Source: Pseudevernia furfuracea
Lineage: Eukaryota > Ascomycota > Lecanoromycetes > Lecanorales > Parmeliaceae
Reading direction: 5' to 3'
Length of the DNA: 64,000 bases
NCBI GenBank assembly: GCA_022315425.1
Contig: JAIUPT010000010.1
Location: forward strand, 62,001 to 126,000
Below, piece after piece: positions 23,201-34,139 of this stretch. Position numbers and translations under genes: made by a program. The notes under the pieces are model-generated. The model was not told where the DNA came from, searched no databases, and worked only from the letters and a program-made list of their open reading frames with translations. Numbering within the stretch: position 1 is the first letter of the stretch; the number at the start of each line of letters is the position of its first letter.

Positions 23201-23853
23201 CACTATGCGAGAAAGGGTCAAGACTTGATACTGTTGATCATTTTGGAAATACTCCCCTGCACATTGCGGCCGCGGGGGGCAGCACGTTTGATACCTTTGA
23301 GTTTCTACTAGACAAAGGTGCAAAAATAGATTCTGTCAACAACAATGGCTGCACACCGCTTTTGATGACAGTACGATCATGTTTTCCTATTTGTCTTGCC
23401 AAGGAAAAGGCTCGTCTACTTCTGACCAGAGGTGCTAACCTTCAGGACAGAGACATCAAAGGTGCAACGGTAGTCCATTGGGCCACCTCATCACTGGAAA
23501 TGCTCCAATTTCTGGTCGAGGAAAGTGGAGCTGAAGTCAATGCCAAGACTAAAGATGGTTCTACACCACTACACTGGGCTCTCAGCAGCATTACAGGTTC
23601 AGCAAGATTGGAAATAGCGTGGTATGTAATCGATCATGGCGTCGATCCGGAGGCAAGGAATATTCATGGCCGTACGGCTTTCGAAAACCCGGCCTCCGAA
23701 ACGGGAGAGGCAGAGCTTCGCGAGATACTGATGAAGCCCTACCGAGAAGAAACACCACAAAGTCCTTTACAGCTTCCCTCCCGTAAGGGCATGAGAGGTG
23801 GGAAGTCTCGCAATGCAAGCTGCTATCCGAGAAGCTACTGGTCAGAACCTTAG
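20250..23853 (+). CDS. STAND/NLR receptor: HeLo-like N-domain, NACHT, ankyrin repeats
   Basis: Predicted 1052 residues from exons 20250-21571, 21763-22112 and 22367-23853. Introns (191 and 254 bp) have GTATGT and GTAAGT donors; the second joins to give LRFVHYTTQEYF, a conserved NLR motif. The N-terminus MDPLSVSASIIAVLQLTGTV is the fungal STAND N-terminal (HeLo-like) domain, which in known members carries cell-death or membrane activity. NACHT: Walker A PGIPGAGKTV (about residue 246) and Walker B FVLIDALDE (about 346). Ankyrin repeats run from about 690 to 1000 (GRTPLMLAAIFGHL, GNTPLHIAAAGG, GSTPLHWALSS). Inferred role: intracellular ATP-gated sensor for non-self recognition, ligand sensed by ankyrins. 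The gene appears intact despite lying about 800 bp from a transposon nest. The C-terminal 25 residues are basic and could alternatively be spliced further. Confidence 0.9.
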
Positions 23854-24785
23854 GGATTGTAATTCGGTGGCCAAAGGAACCGTCAATGATCGCAGAAAGG
23901 GCGGGATGGACTGTTACACTCTCAGGAATGTCTCACCTTTAGAACGCTATATGTACTTCAACCTTCCGCCCAACGAGGCTCTGTTAGAAACAATAACGAG
24001 TGCAGTAGATCAAGGAGGATATGGCGGACGTGCTTCTCCGACGTAGGCAGATCAACAAGTGCTGTCAATGAAAATGACCTAGATGAGAACTCATTAACCA
24101 ACAGTACCCTGATGATTCGGAGAATATCCATACCTGAATATGACCCGCGTCTGCGCACTCCTACTAGACAAGAATAGTGGTGCCGGAAAGGTGTCGTTGC
24201 CTAGTTGACATGCAAAATCCCCCCATTCCATAAAGAGACGCAACTTATCATACATATGCTCTAGGTTCGCTGCCAGGAAAAGTGGCAGTTGCAAGCTTTT
24301 GAGCCTGCTTGGAATGGATGAGTCGCAAAACGAAACACATCTTTCAGAATCGAATTCCTCAGCGATGGTTTGCGCTCCGAAAGGGACTTTTTTGGAGTTG
24401 CGTCGGAAAACCCCCCGAATTCTTACACCCTACGAGTACCAACGATCGCGACTGTCAAAAAATCAAGGGGACCTGAAACCTACAACCCCCCTTTCTACAT
24501 TGACCCCCACACCAAAATCCGCGTACGATTTCTGGGCTGATCGGGTTGGGCTGGCGCAGTCTTAGGTGCTTGAACCACCGCAGTCTTGGTCCTCGTACCC
24601 GCAGAGAGCGTCGCTCGTGATCAGAACAGGGTCCTCCCTTTCCTCCCACGAGGGCACTCCTGTGGAACACTCGCCATTATAACTCTCCCCGGTGCGCTGG
24701 ATTTCAAGCAGACTAGCCCTGCCGGCCGAGGGTAAAACGCTATCTGAATAAAAAAAAAGGGTCCTGTTGGGGCGGCGGGGACTGC

Positions 24786-24822
24786 TTGTGTGTGTGTGTG
24801 GGTGGGTGGGTGGTGGGTGGGG
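24786..24822 (+). repeat. (TG)n then (GGTG)n microsatellite
   Basis: TGTGTGTGTGTG runs directly into repeated GGTGGGTG units. Confidence 0.85.
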
Positions 24823-27079
24823 CTGACAACCCATCGTTTCCCGGAAGTTGTTTCCGGGTGTGTCGGTCAATGCAATCAAAAAAAAGGGGGGTACTAGGTA
24901 GTACGGGAATTCCCACAATCAATTTACTCCGGCCCCCACGGAACCTCCACCGGATATTTGTTGATCACCCCATGAGAAAGATATCGAGCAGCTGCGCACA
25001 TAGACGTTGCTGAAATGTTCTGGCAGATGTGAAAAGCATAGGTAGAAGCAATGGTTGGGTAGCTACGCTATCGTATCTGGTGGTACATGTGTTAGAGTTT
25101 TAGTCCACAAAGCACTTTCCTAGGCTGATTTCTGGGCGTCTGCATATCGGTTTCTGGAAAGTTCTAGCCTCTGTGACCTATGAATGCACTCTGTTCGGAG
25201 AGAATGCGAAACCGGCCACTCTTTTCTGACAGCTCCCCCACCATGTGGTGATGCTTTCTTGTACCTCGCAGCCTGGTAACTCTTGGCAGATCAACAACGC
25301 TTGCCCCAAAAAGGCAAGGGCCTGCTGGGCTGACTCAGCCAGCCAGAATCTTGAGAGAGAAATGCGGAACTTTTCTCTTACATTTCTCAACGACCAAGTC
25401 TTTTCAGATTGTGTCTACCTACATCTAGACGTGGCTGTCACTCCTGAACCTTCTAGAAAGATAACGCTGCCATATTCACTGCCTAATACTCGCCGGCGCC
25501 ACATTGGAATATGCAATCTTTGACCAAGGAAGGTTGCGGCTATACCACAACCATGGGACACCACTTATGCGACCCATTTGACCGAGAAGTGCAGTTCGGC
25601 ACGGATGTACCCACTAATCGAACTGTTCACCCAGGCTATCATAACCGGGGATCCATTGATGGGTACTTGCGTGCTAAGGAGGAGGGGTTTCCCAGCCGCA
25701 CGGGTAGGCTGCAGACAAGCCTTTCTCCCTTTCATTCCCGAATACATACTCTCATCCGTTTCTTTTGACGTGATGGTGTGGATTTTCTACCTTAAAAGTT
25801 TCCGTACAAGCTTAATAGCGGAAATTTAGTTATGGTCCGAATGTCTACCGTTTTGAGGGCGCTGGAGGTATGTACTGCTGTCGCTACGTCATCATCTCCT
25901 GGCCGATCTCGACGCATCTGAAAGATTAGTGATATGCTTGCAGAATAAACAAGCCTCTTTGATCTGACAGGCAAGGGACCCATCTGAGCGCTCTGGCCGG
26001 TGTGAGTTGGCCTTTTGCTGACCTTCCAGGCCAGGTTGTAGATTCGCCATGGATTTGCGACCTGTGAAGGCGAGCGGCCTGGAGGAATGGTATCGTCCTC
26101 ACCACCTGAATCTGACATTTTACACCAGCCCACCTTTGAACGTTTTTCGTAAAGGGATGAACTTCGCTCATTTTGCCAACGCTGATGGTGTGGAAAGATT
26201 CGGTCCGTTCCTGATAATTGTGGAGGTTGGGTACAACTGATATCCGCCCTTGGTAAGACAGTCGCCCGGGGTGCCTGCGAGCCTGCCCAAGTGACCTTGG
26301 TATTCCAGAAATGCGTCAATTATTTCAAATCTCTGCCATCGCTGCATGCCTTGAAAAGCATTCAACTTGCCGAGAGGTATGCAGCGATAAGGTGATGAAA
26401 CTCCTTCAACTCTTGGACGCGATTGATCTCAGGGCCGCTACGTATGGCCAGCGTGCACGTGTTGTCGAATATTCGCAGAAAAAAAAAGGTGAGACGACGC
26501 ATGCCATCTAGATCGCAATGCAGTTTGAGTCCAGATCGCCATCGATTCGAATCATCTTGTTCAGGTACGAAGTGATTGTTTGGATACAGGGATGCAGGTC
26601 CAGCGGTTCCTGCAGTTTATCACACTTAGTATATGTCGCCAATCACGACGCACCTGCCCGATCAAGAAAGCGTGGTGCGCTGACACCTCACCGAGGCCGG
26701 TTTGTGGAATTGTCGAAGCTAAGTTCAACTAAGGACTGCATCATATCAAGATGTTGACCTGCATCTCGGACCGATTTGATGAGCACGCAATGATTCGCGC
26801 CCCGGGCGCGAAAGATACTTTTCCCTGGCAGCGGGAGGCGCAACGACGCGAACCGCCATCGCTTGGACCTTCAATGCGATGAGTGATCCGATTGGTAGGC
26901 CATGTTAATCCAGAGCCAGAGTGTGGGAGTGTCAGAGGATTTGAGAAGACGGGTCATGAACCAATGGGATGGTAGATTACTCGCATGCGGGGGAGCATCT
27001 CGCTGCCAGTGGACGGAATTCCTTCCCTCCACAACAATGGGTCATAGCTTAATAACGCCACTTTATCTGCAATGTTGAT

Positions 27080-27190
27080 ATGTAAATTCACAATTGATAA
27101 ATTGATAGAGTATCACGAATGTAATTCGTGGGCCTATGCTTGTAAAATTGATAAAGTTGATAAAATTGATAAAATTAATAAATTCAATTA
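27080..27190 (+). repeat. AT-rich degenerate GATAAAATT array
   Basis: Repeated AATTGATAAA, TTGATAAAATTGATAAA and related words in an AT-rich island, with a TATCACGAATGTAATTCGTG inverted motif near 27112. Confidence 0.6.
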
Positions 27191-27849
27191 AATAAATGAC
27201 ATTGCGGGCCGTCTTTTGATGGCGGGATCTAACGCTGCAGCTTCCGAGTCTTTAGTATTTAAGTTACTGGTAAAACAATTTGGCCATGCGGGCCATGCTT
27301 AGAGTAATCGCGACCTCTACTGTAATGTCGTGACTTTCTCCCCCTCTCGCACCCATTTTCCCATACGCCATCAGCCATCAGCCATCGCTGATATTGACTG
27401 TTAAATGTCAAATGTCAATCATACTTTAATTCATACCTTAACCTCTCATCACATTTTCTCATCCTCCATCACGCCTCGCTCGGTACCATTAACTGCCGAT
27501 CTTTGTCAGGCGTCGTTGCCAACGACCTGCTACCTCCCAAGCCATCCACCATCCAAGCCAGGAGCCATGACCAGCAGTAAGATGGTTCCACACGTCCGAG
27601 AGATTCCGTGCGAGAACGACGCGCTGGTGAAGAACGAGGGAGCCTCTAGTTCCTACGACAAATATGGGCTCATCAACGAGAATTGGCATTCAGTTGCACC
27701 CCTACTTTCCCACCCAGCTTGGTTATAAAATTCGACCGTCTTTCGTCACCTTTCCCCCTCCCTCTGTCCTCGTTCGGGTTTGTTGCCACTCCATTGAAGC
27801 AGTATATGACCCTCTTGCCACTATTCCCCTCCAAGCCCTCAGATAAAAC

Positions 27850-29440
27850 ATGGATTCCTCCGTGGACATCACCTCCTACGGCCATGGAGCGTTCAAGGTC
27901 ATCGTTGTCGCGGCACTGTTGATCGTCATGCAAATCCTGATGGTTGGAGGGCGATTTGTCTCACGAAAGATGCGAAAGGTTCCTCTGGCGGCAGATGACT
28001 ACGTGCTTTTGATTGCGACAATCCTCACCCTCGGACTTTGCGCGCTTGCTCTGACCTGTAAGTCGCTGTAGAGATGATCACATGGCGGCAGACCTTCCAA
28101 AAAACTTCCGAGACGCATTAGAGACTGATTGATTGGGCACAGTTCCCAGGATAGCAGGCATTGGAGCTCCGATTGCAACAACACAGTCGGAAAGGTTATC
28201 AGAAGGCAAGATCCTCGGTCAGGTGAGCTCAATGGATCCCTGCAACTTCTGCCAGATGACTGACGAAGTGCTCAGAGCTTCATGGCTTGGTTAATCCTGT
28301 ACGGACTTTCAATCGCCCTCTCCAAATGCGCAATCCTCTTACTCTACGTCCGAGTCTTCACCACAAGCAACAAAGCTTTCACCGCCGGTGTCTTCGTCAT
28401 CGGCTTTGTCGTCATCGCCACTGGCATCGCCAACACGTTCGTGGCCATCTTCCAATGCTCCCCCATTGCCTACGAATGGAACAAATCCATACAAGGGGGG
28501 AACTGCATCGACGTCGTCGCCTTTGCGCGATACATGACGATACCAAACGTGGTTACCGGAGCGATAATGCTCATCATGCCCTTGCCTCTATCCTGGAAGT
28601 TGAATCTCACCGTTTCGGCTAGGATCGCTCTGACTGCTACCTTCCTGCACGGAATCATGTAAGCCAACCCAACCAGCCTCAAACGGGGAAAAAAAAAAAA
28701 AAAAAAAACCAGACTAACGACCAAAACAGCGGCTTCGTCGCAAGCTGTGCCCGCCTAACCATCTTTTTCCGCACCAACACAGCAAACTTCACAAACAGTG
28801 CGCCTCCCCTTCCCTCCCCTCCCCTTCCCTTCCCTCCCCTTCCCTTCCCTCCGCCTACAAACGCACTTACCCCCGCCCCCTCAAACTGACCCCTTTGCCC
28901 CGCTCCCCAAAAACAGACACCTCCCTAATCTGGACCATCTGGACCATCAACGAACCCGCCAACTACATCATCGCCGCCTGCCTCCCCACCCTGCGCCCCA
29001 TCTTCCAGCGCGTCCTGCCCGGCTCCTTTTTCATCCTCAGCAACGGCAGCAAACGCTCCGCGGCGCCGCCGCGGCCGGGCTCGGAGGTCCTGCTGTCGCC
29101 GCTGGCCGAAGGCGGAGGGGGGTGGGGGTGGGGATTGGGAGGGGGAGGAGGAGGGTGGGACGGAAGGGGAAGAGGAAGATGGTCGACGCGGCAGTGTTAT
29201 TTCCCGTGGATGACGACGACGACGATGACGGGGACGGGGACGCATGGGAGTTTGTGCGGGGAGTGCTGGGTTGATGTTGAGGGGGCGCGGGGCTCGGTCG
29301 GGGACAGTGGCGAGCAGCGGGTCGCGGCAATGAGGGCGCCGGGGGCGGGCGATGGGGGGGGGAGGGGAAGGGGAAGGGAAAGGGAAAGGGGAGGGGCGAA
29401 GGACGAGGTGGTGGTTGAGACGATGATTCAAGTGTGTTAG
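27850..29440 (+). CDS. Seven-helix Rhodopsin-domain (SAT4/PTH11-like) membrane protein
   Basis: Predicted 420 residues from five exons: 27850-28057, 28143-28222, 28276-28658, 28730-28797 and 28917-29440; the total of 1263 bp is divisible by three. Seven hydrophobic segments are visible, beginning FKVIVVAALLIVMQILMVGG and including MAWLILYGLSIALSKCAILL and LIWTIWTINEPANYIIAACL. The phrase EP-x-x-Y-x-I-x-ACLPTLRP is the signature end of the fungal Rhodopsin-domain family, integral membrane proteins mostly of unknown role and related to PTH11 receptors. No CFEM domain is present. Intron 3 contains a 19-20 base poly-A run and intron 4 is a C-rich CCTTCCC array. After helix 7 the tail is Gly/Arg/Thr low-complexity encoded by G-rich DNA, so the true C-terminus is uncertain. 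Confidence 0.85.
28798..28865 (+). repeat. C-rich CCTTCCCTCCC tract in intron 4
   Basis: Nearly pure pyrimidine strand of CCTCCCC/TTCCC units filling most of the 119-bp intron. Confidence 0.8.
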
Positions 29441-29458
29441 GGAAATGAGTGCTGAGGG

Positions 29459-29495
29459 GAGGGGGAGGAGGAGGAGGAGGAGGAGGAGGAGGAGG
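29459..29495 (+). repeat. (GGA)n purine tract
   Basis: At least ten consecutive GGA/AGG units, purine-only on this strand. Confidence 0.85.
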
Positions 29496-29611
29496 GTGGA
29501 TATGGAGTTTCTGCTGCTGCTTGCGGAAGTTGTATTATGGGTTCGTTTTTGAGGGGGGGATGTATATAGTTTGGAGTGAAATTTTGAGGGGGGGGGAAGA
29601 GAGAGTTGGGT

Positions 29612-29862
29612 GGATGAGTGGATGATGGATGATGTATGATGTATGATGTATGATGTATGATGTATGATGGATGATGTATGATGTATGATGTATGATGTAT
29701 GATGCATGATGTATGAGTATGAGTATGAGAATGGAAGAATGAGTATGAGTATGAGTATGATATATGAGTATGGGTATGGGTATGAGGTATGAGGCATGAG
29801 GTATGAGTATGAGTATGAGAATGGATGAATGAATGGATGAATGAATGAATGAATGATGAAGG
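29612..29862 (+). repeat. Degenerate GATGTAT / GAGTAT / GAATGGAT tandem array
   Basis: GATGTAT and GATGGAT units (7 bp) give way to GAGTAT units (6 bp), then to GAATGGAT/GAAT units, about 250 bp in all. Long open frames on the minus strand across this array (for example 28925-29797) are by-products of the repeat. Confidence 0.85.
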
Positions 29863-30165
29863 AGCATGATTTGAGCTGTATATTTTTTCCCCTACGAGGA
29901 CAATGGATGAGCTGGGATGGTTCTTGATGATGTTTGTGGGCAGGCAGGCATGTATGTATTTATTGATCAGACGGATAGTAGTGAGTGATGCTACGATCTC
30001 ATGACCCATCATCATAGAACTCGTTCCCGATCGATCAGTTATGAACATGGATTTCGTATTTACCATTAATCCGATACCACAATCTCATAGCACATCCATC
30101 ATCATATGCTCGTCCCCGATCCTTTCGACCCCATTCTTTTTGTTGCACAATGCGCACTCCGATCC

Positions 30166-30913
30166 TCAACCAGGCGTCTTCCTCATCGCCTCGACATCCT
30201 CTTGCACCAACTGCCTCTGCACCCCCGTGTCCGCCACACTCCCCGTCAAACTCGCCTGCGCCACCTCCTTCACAAACCCCAAGCTGCTAACCGTGCTCTT
30301 CCAGTAGCTGATGTATTTCGCCTTGAGCTCGATAATCGCCATGCGCGGGTCCTCGTGGGTGCCGTTATGAACGCCGTCACCGAGGTCGCCGAACCAGGCG
30401 GAGGTGCCTTTGGAGTAGAGGTCTTTGATGCGGGGGTCGTCGTTGGCGGTGGTGACGACGGTGCCGGAGACGGAAACCCAGTCCTGTGAGGAGGAGTTTT
30501 GGAAGGTGAGCTGGGCGGTTTCGTTGTTGGCGAGGTCGGAGAATTTGTTGGAGTGTTTGTTGGCGAGGAAGAGGAAGTCGGGTCCTTCGCGCTGGAAACC
30601 ATCACCACAATGTGTTAGTCTCGTCGAATTTTGTGACGCCTTTTGTTCTTCACGAAGTCTGTGTGGCGGAGACGGCGGGGGGGGGGGGGGGGGTTGGGTG
30701 GGAAGAAAGCGGACGTACCTTGGCTACGGCCATGGAGCGAGCGACGGGACCGATGCCGTCGCGGATGGTGGTCAAGAGGCCAATCTTCATGCCGTCGACT
30801 GTTTTGTAGAACTCGTCGATTTGCTGCTTCTTGGGGGTTTCGTCATCCCACTGATTGGCGACTGTGGGGTCGGTCTTGGAATCGATATGGGAAGCTTTGA
30901 GTGGTTGGGGCAT
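30166..30913 (-). CDS. BLI-3-like protein (pyridoxamine-phosphate-oxidase / general stress protein 26 fold)
   Basis: Predicted 206 residues from exons 30913-30719 and 30591-30166, joined in phase as MAVAK/REGPDFLFLANKHSNK. N-terminal FYKTVDGMKIGLLTTI and GPVARSMAVA, then VSVSGTVVTTANDDPRIKDL and AWFGDLGDGVHNGTHEDPRM, are the conserved blocks of the Neurospora blue-light-induced BLI-3 and related flavin- or PLP-binding split-barrel proteins. The enzymatic substrate of the family is not established. The 127-bp intron contains a 17-G run (30677-30693). The start is the only ATG preceding the conserved block. Light induction is known for BLI-3 in Neurospora but cannot be read from this promoter. 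Confidence 0.85.
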
Positions 30914-31301
30914 GTTGAAAGTGGGATTTGTGGTAAAGGTTCTGTATGTGGTGGTGGATTGAGTTGAAGAGTAGTGAGACTGAAGAGTAAAGGATTGAAA
31001 TGGGTGAGAGAAAGAGAATGGGAAGAGAGGAAAGGAAAGGAAAGTGATGGGAGTGAGGGATATGTATAATGTATGAGGGTGCCAACTGGCAAGTGAAGTA
31101 AATCATTACACGTTATTACATCATGATTGAGTGATACGAGTACGCGTAGTTTGTGGGGTTGTGGTGGGGGTGGGTGTAGGTACTTTAGGGGGTCGAGAGG
31201 GTTACGGGCGGGAAGCTCGGCTGCTGCCAGTACCCCGGGGCTTCCGGGGGAAGCCGAAAGTGAAGAATAAGGTACAGTAAAGTATCTTGTAGGTAATTAA
31301 T

Positions 31302-31547
31302 TACTCGTTGGTGACTTTAGTCTCCGGACACATCCAGAATTAGCACCCTGGACTCAGGCGACTGTTACGCGACAACCAGAGGGTATCACAGAAAAACAAT
31401 TAGCATACAACTTGTAATTTGAAAGGTTTTCTATAAATTTTGCACCAGAATCTTTGTGTGTTATAAGTTCAATTGTCATCGAGGCATCGTGTTTTTCATA
31501 AAAGCACAACTTTTGATGTGTCCGGAGACTAAAGTCACCAACGAGTA
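31302..31547. mobile_element. MITE with perfect 31-bp TIRs and TA target duplication
   Basis: Inverted repeats 31304-31334 and 31515-31545 (CTCGTTGGTGACTTTAGTCT...) match at all 31 positions. Each end is flanked by TA (31302-31303, 31546-31547), the target duplication of Tc1/mariner elements. The element is 242 bp and the 180-bp interior has no transposase. Perfect TIRs suggest recent activity or constraint. It sits in the spacer upstream of the BLI-3-like gene, about 390 bp from its start codon. Confidence 0.88.
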
Positions 31548-31739
31548 CCACAGTAGCACCTAGCATCGAGAGAAAATAGAAAGCACCGCAACACCATGAT
31601 TGTACCAACTTCTTCTCTTCATTTACGCCGATAACAGAATATCTTCATCCAAAAGAATATTCATAATTTATACGCCCAACTTTTCTACTTCACATCTTTC
31701 ATTGGCCTGTTATTGAGCATTTTGGATTTTAGGATCAAA

Positions 31740-32526
31740 ATGTCCCAAGATGATACAGAGTATCAACTCTATAAGCCCGTGCCTGACAAGCGACACATAG
31801 AAGACCACCTCTTCTCCCTCACCAAACAAAAGCTCCAGCTTGTCCGCGACCCCGAAGAACAATCCGACGTTGGGAACGATGATTGAAGCCAGGGTGCCAA
31901 AGTGAAGGTCGTCCAAAGACTTGCCGATTATTGGAAGGATGATTATGATTGGCGGGCAGAGGAAGTGTGAAAGTACTTCCCTTCCCACCGCTATCATTGC
32001 TGACCCACCTACCTGTTTCCTAGACAAAGATCAACCAAGAGTTTTAACAATATAAAGTCAAGATACATGTTCCAGACTACGGCCCACAAACTCTCCACTT
32101 CATCCATCACCCATCTTCCTCCTCCACCGCCATCCCCCTACTCTTCGTCCAAGGTTAGCCGGGCTCCTTCCTCGAAGCCCACAAGATCATCATCCCTCTC
32201 ATCACACCCTCGTCGTCCGATACGCAAGTCTTTCATGTTATCGTATCAAGTATATCGGGTTTTGGCTCAGGTGATGCATCAAAGAAATCTAGGTTCGGTC
32301 CCGTCACGACCGTTAAGACGTTTAAAAACCGCTTGATGTTAGTAATTTCCCAAAAGAGATTGCTATGCCGCCAATCGACTAGATACAAGGGATTGCCAAT
32401 ATTCAATTCTACAAGGAACACCAGACAGGAGATCATTTTCCGACTGTCGAATGTCCAGACGCGCTTATTGCGGATCTCAGGGAGTGGTTCGGAGGGAAAT
32501 TTGTGAAGAGAGCTTTGGAGACTTGA
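31740..32526 (+). pseudogene. Epoxide hydrolase remnant (alpha/beta-hydrolase), nonsense codons and internal deletion
   Basis: The N-terminal part reads MSQDDTEYQLYKPVPDK and LADYWKDDYDWRAEE, typical of the epoxide hydrolase N-terminal domain. A probable intron (about 31957-32013, acceptor TTCCTAG) leads to YKVKIHVPDYGPQTLHF and then PLLFVQG-stop-PGSFLE, the oxyanion HGWPGSF-like motif with its Trp as TAG. Further stops are DD-stop-SQ (TGA), EF-stop-QY (TAA) and PPID-stop-IQG (TAG). Near 32330 the frame jumps straight to the C-terminus, FPKEIAMPPI to GDHFPTVECPDAL, which carries the catalytic His. The segment with the nucleophile (normally GGDWG) is missing, so roughly 200 residues are deleted. 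Non-functional. Confidence 0.85.
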
Positions 32527-32734
32527 CTTGCAAGAGTTGAGAGATCTAGGTCAGACACGATCTAAATCGAGGAAGACCAAATTGGTGGATGATCATCATA
32601 CAAGAGAATGCAGAGAGGTAAGCATTTTGCTAGATATAGCGACCGGAAATTCTTGTAGCTAGCACGCATCTTGTGTCAGCGATCAATATACGTACATGAC
32701 TGTAGCACTCGCTCCGGTCAGCCAGCTCCTCCGC

Positions 32735-34139
32735 TCAAGCAGCAAGTGCAGAAGCTTTCTGAGAGGGCAACATCAGTGGCGATGAACCCTCCACCAAAGG
32801 TATAGGCAGATTGTCCGGATTCTCCAACTCTGCAAACGTCCGCGGCATTTCGCTCTGCAAAGCCCCCTGATCCGAAGCAAACTTGGCAGATACTCCAATA
32901 ACCCTCGACGAAGCCGGCTCGTCCATGATCGAAACATACAACCCTTGCCTAGGAGGCTTAGAAGAGGCTTGAGAGAACAGATCAGTATCGTTGTGTTTTG
33001 TATATACTTGTATCAACTGGTGAATGGCTACTCACATGTAACTTTCGATTTTCCCCCTTTGCCGTCCCTAATGCACACAGCCACAGTGGCTTCGACAGCC
33101 TCCCACACATCCCACCACCGCGCTCTTACTGTCGGGCCTTCTGTATCGATGACGATTTGACACTTGCCGTCCGCTATCACGGCTCAAGCATGAGTCAGCC
33201 AAAGGGACAGCTTGGGGGGAAGAGGGGCTATGGGTTTGAGAACTCGCTTACGCGCTTGGAGTGTAAGTGGAAGTGCAACGGTGACGGAGGGATCCGTTGC
33301 ATGCCCAAGAATCTCCTCATTGATGGTCTTGAGCATTCCATCTATGATGTACCGGCAGGACCTCGGTGGCGTGCTCACTGTCTCCGCACATGTCACCTGG
33401 GGTTTGAATAGCGCTATAGTCACACCGAGTTTGTTGTCACCTCCTGCGTTCTTCTTGTCCGCCCGAGACGGCAGAAGCTTACGAAGTGCTTATTTTAACA
33501 ACCGCAGATGCTATGAAGTCCTAATCATCCTGCTGCGACTCTGGGGTCAACCTCACCTATCTGTCTTGCCGTCCCTCCTATCCTTCTCCGGATAACACAT
33601 TGTTGAATGTTGGCCCTCGCCGCTTCAGTCACATTTTTCGCGCTTGCCAACGCGCTAGGAAGAGTTGATAACAAATAGGGCTTCAAAGTGCAGGTCGCGT
33701 CGTCTAGACAACACATACGTTCACTCAGGGACGTCAATATCATCTTCGGTCTGGAAATCTGCTTACCGCTGAACAACTTGACGGGTAAAAAGACATCCGG
33801 CTGGCTGGAACGAGTGAAAGCCCACTTCTCCTGCACGTCGCCCGTTGGACTTTGCTGCAGAGCGCTGAAGCAGCTCCGCGCGTTCAGTCCGGCGCCGTAT
33901 GATCGAGCGTCGCATTTGATATCCACGTAGTGGCCTGTTGACGTTTCCACTTGTAAGGTTGCCGCGTCGCTCGCAGAAGCGTTGAATAAATCCAGAGACG
34001 ATGGATTCGTCAGAATCGGTAATCCTCGTTCTTCCACTGGTATGTGAATCTTAGATTCCTTTGCAGTTTCCAAGACGCCACCTAAGCCCAGAGAGGCTGA
34101 AAGGAGGAACAGTGGAAGGTAACAGAAAGCTGAGAGCAT
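32735..34139 (-). CDS. Secreted Cys-containing protein of unknown function
   Basis: Predicted 360 residues from exons 34139-33767, 33703-33557, 33443-33252, 33173-33036 and 32967-32735. All four junctions keep frame and the total is 1083 bp. The N-terminus MLSAFCYLPLFLLSASLGLG is a signal peptide. Blocks such as GGTARQIGGDNKLGVTIAL, PRSCRYIIDGML, VALPLTLQAPDGKCQIVID and RWWDVWEAVEATVAVCI match a widespread ascomycete secreted family with conserved Cys pairs and a Trp-rich segment. I know no biochemical function for it. The start ATG was preferred over the upstream TTG frame because it begins the signal peptide. Its 5' end lies inside a tandem duplication (34091-34735). Confidence 0.82.

Larger units (their letters stand above)
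23854..27849. other. 4-kb gene-poor region
   Basis: Only short open frames without motifs, several beginning at non-ATG codons (for example 25792-26319 minus). Contents I can name are a GT/GGGT simple repeat (24786-24822) and an AT-rich GATAAAATT-like array (27080-27190). The final 450 bp must hold the promoter and 5' UTR of the membrane-protein gene and are pyrimidine-rich, as fungal promoters often are. Confidence 0.5.
29441..30165. other. Simple-repeat-filled convergent intergenic region
   Basis: Lies between two convergent gene ends. The first 400 bp are stacked simple repeats (listed separately); the rest shows nothing I can support. Confidence 0.6.

Noticed and set aside
25792..26319. 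175-codon minus-strand open frame
   Set aside because: Begins at TTG, has no motif, no splice continuation and no family resemblance.
28925..29797. 290-codon minus-strand open frame overlapping the membrane-protein gene
   Set aside because: Composition is pure His/Ile/Ser/Pro repeat translated from the GATGTAT and GGA arrays; the plus strand has a spliced gene with seven helices and a family signature.
31354..31608. 84-codon minus-strand frame crossing the MITE
   Set aside because: It spans a terminal inverted repeat and does not resemble any transposase.
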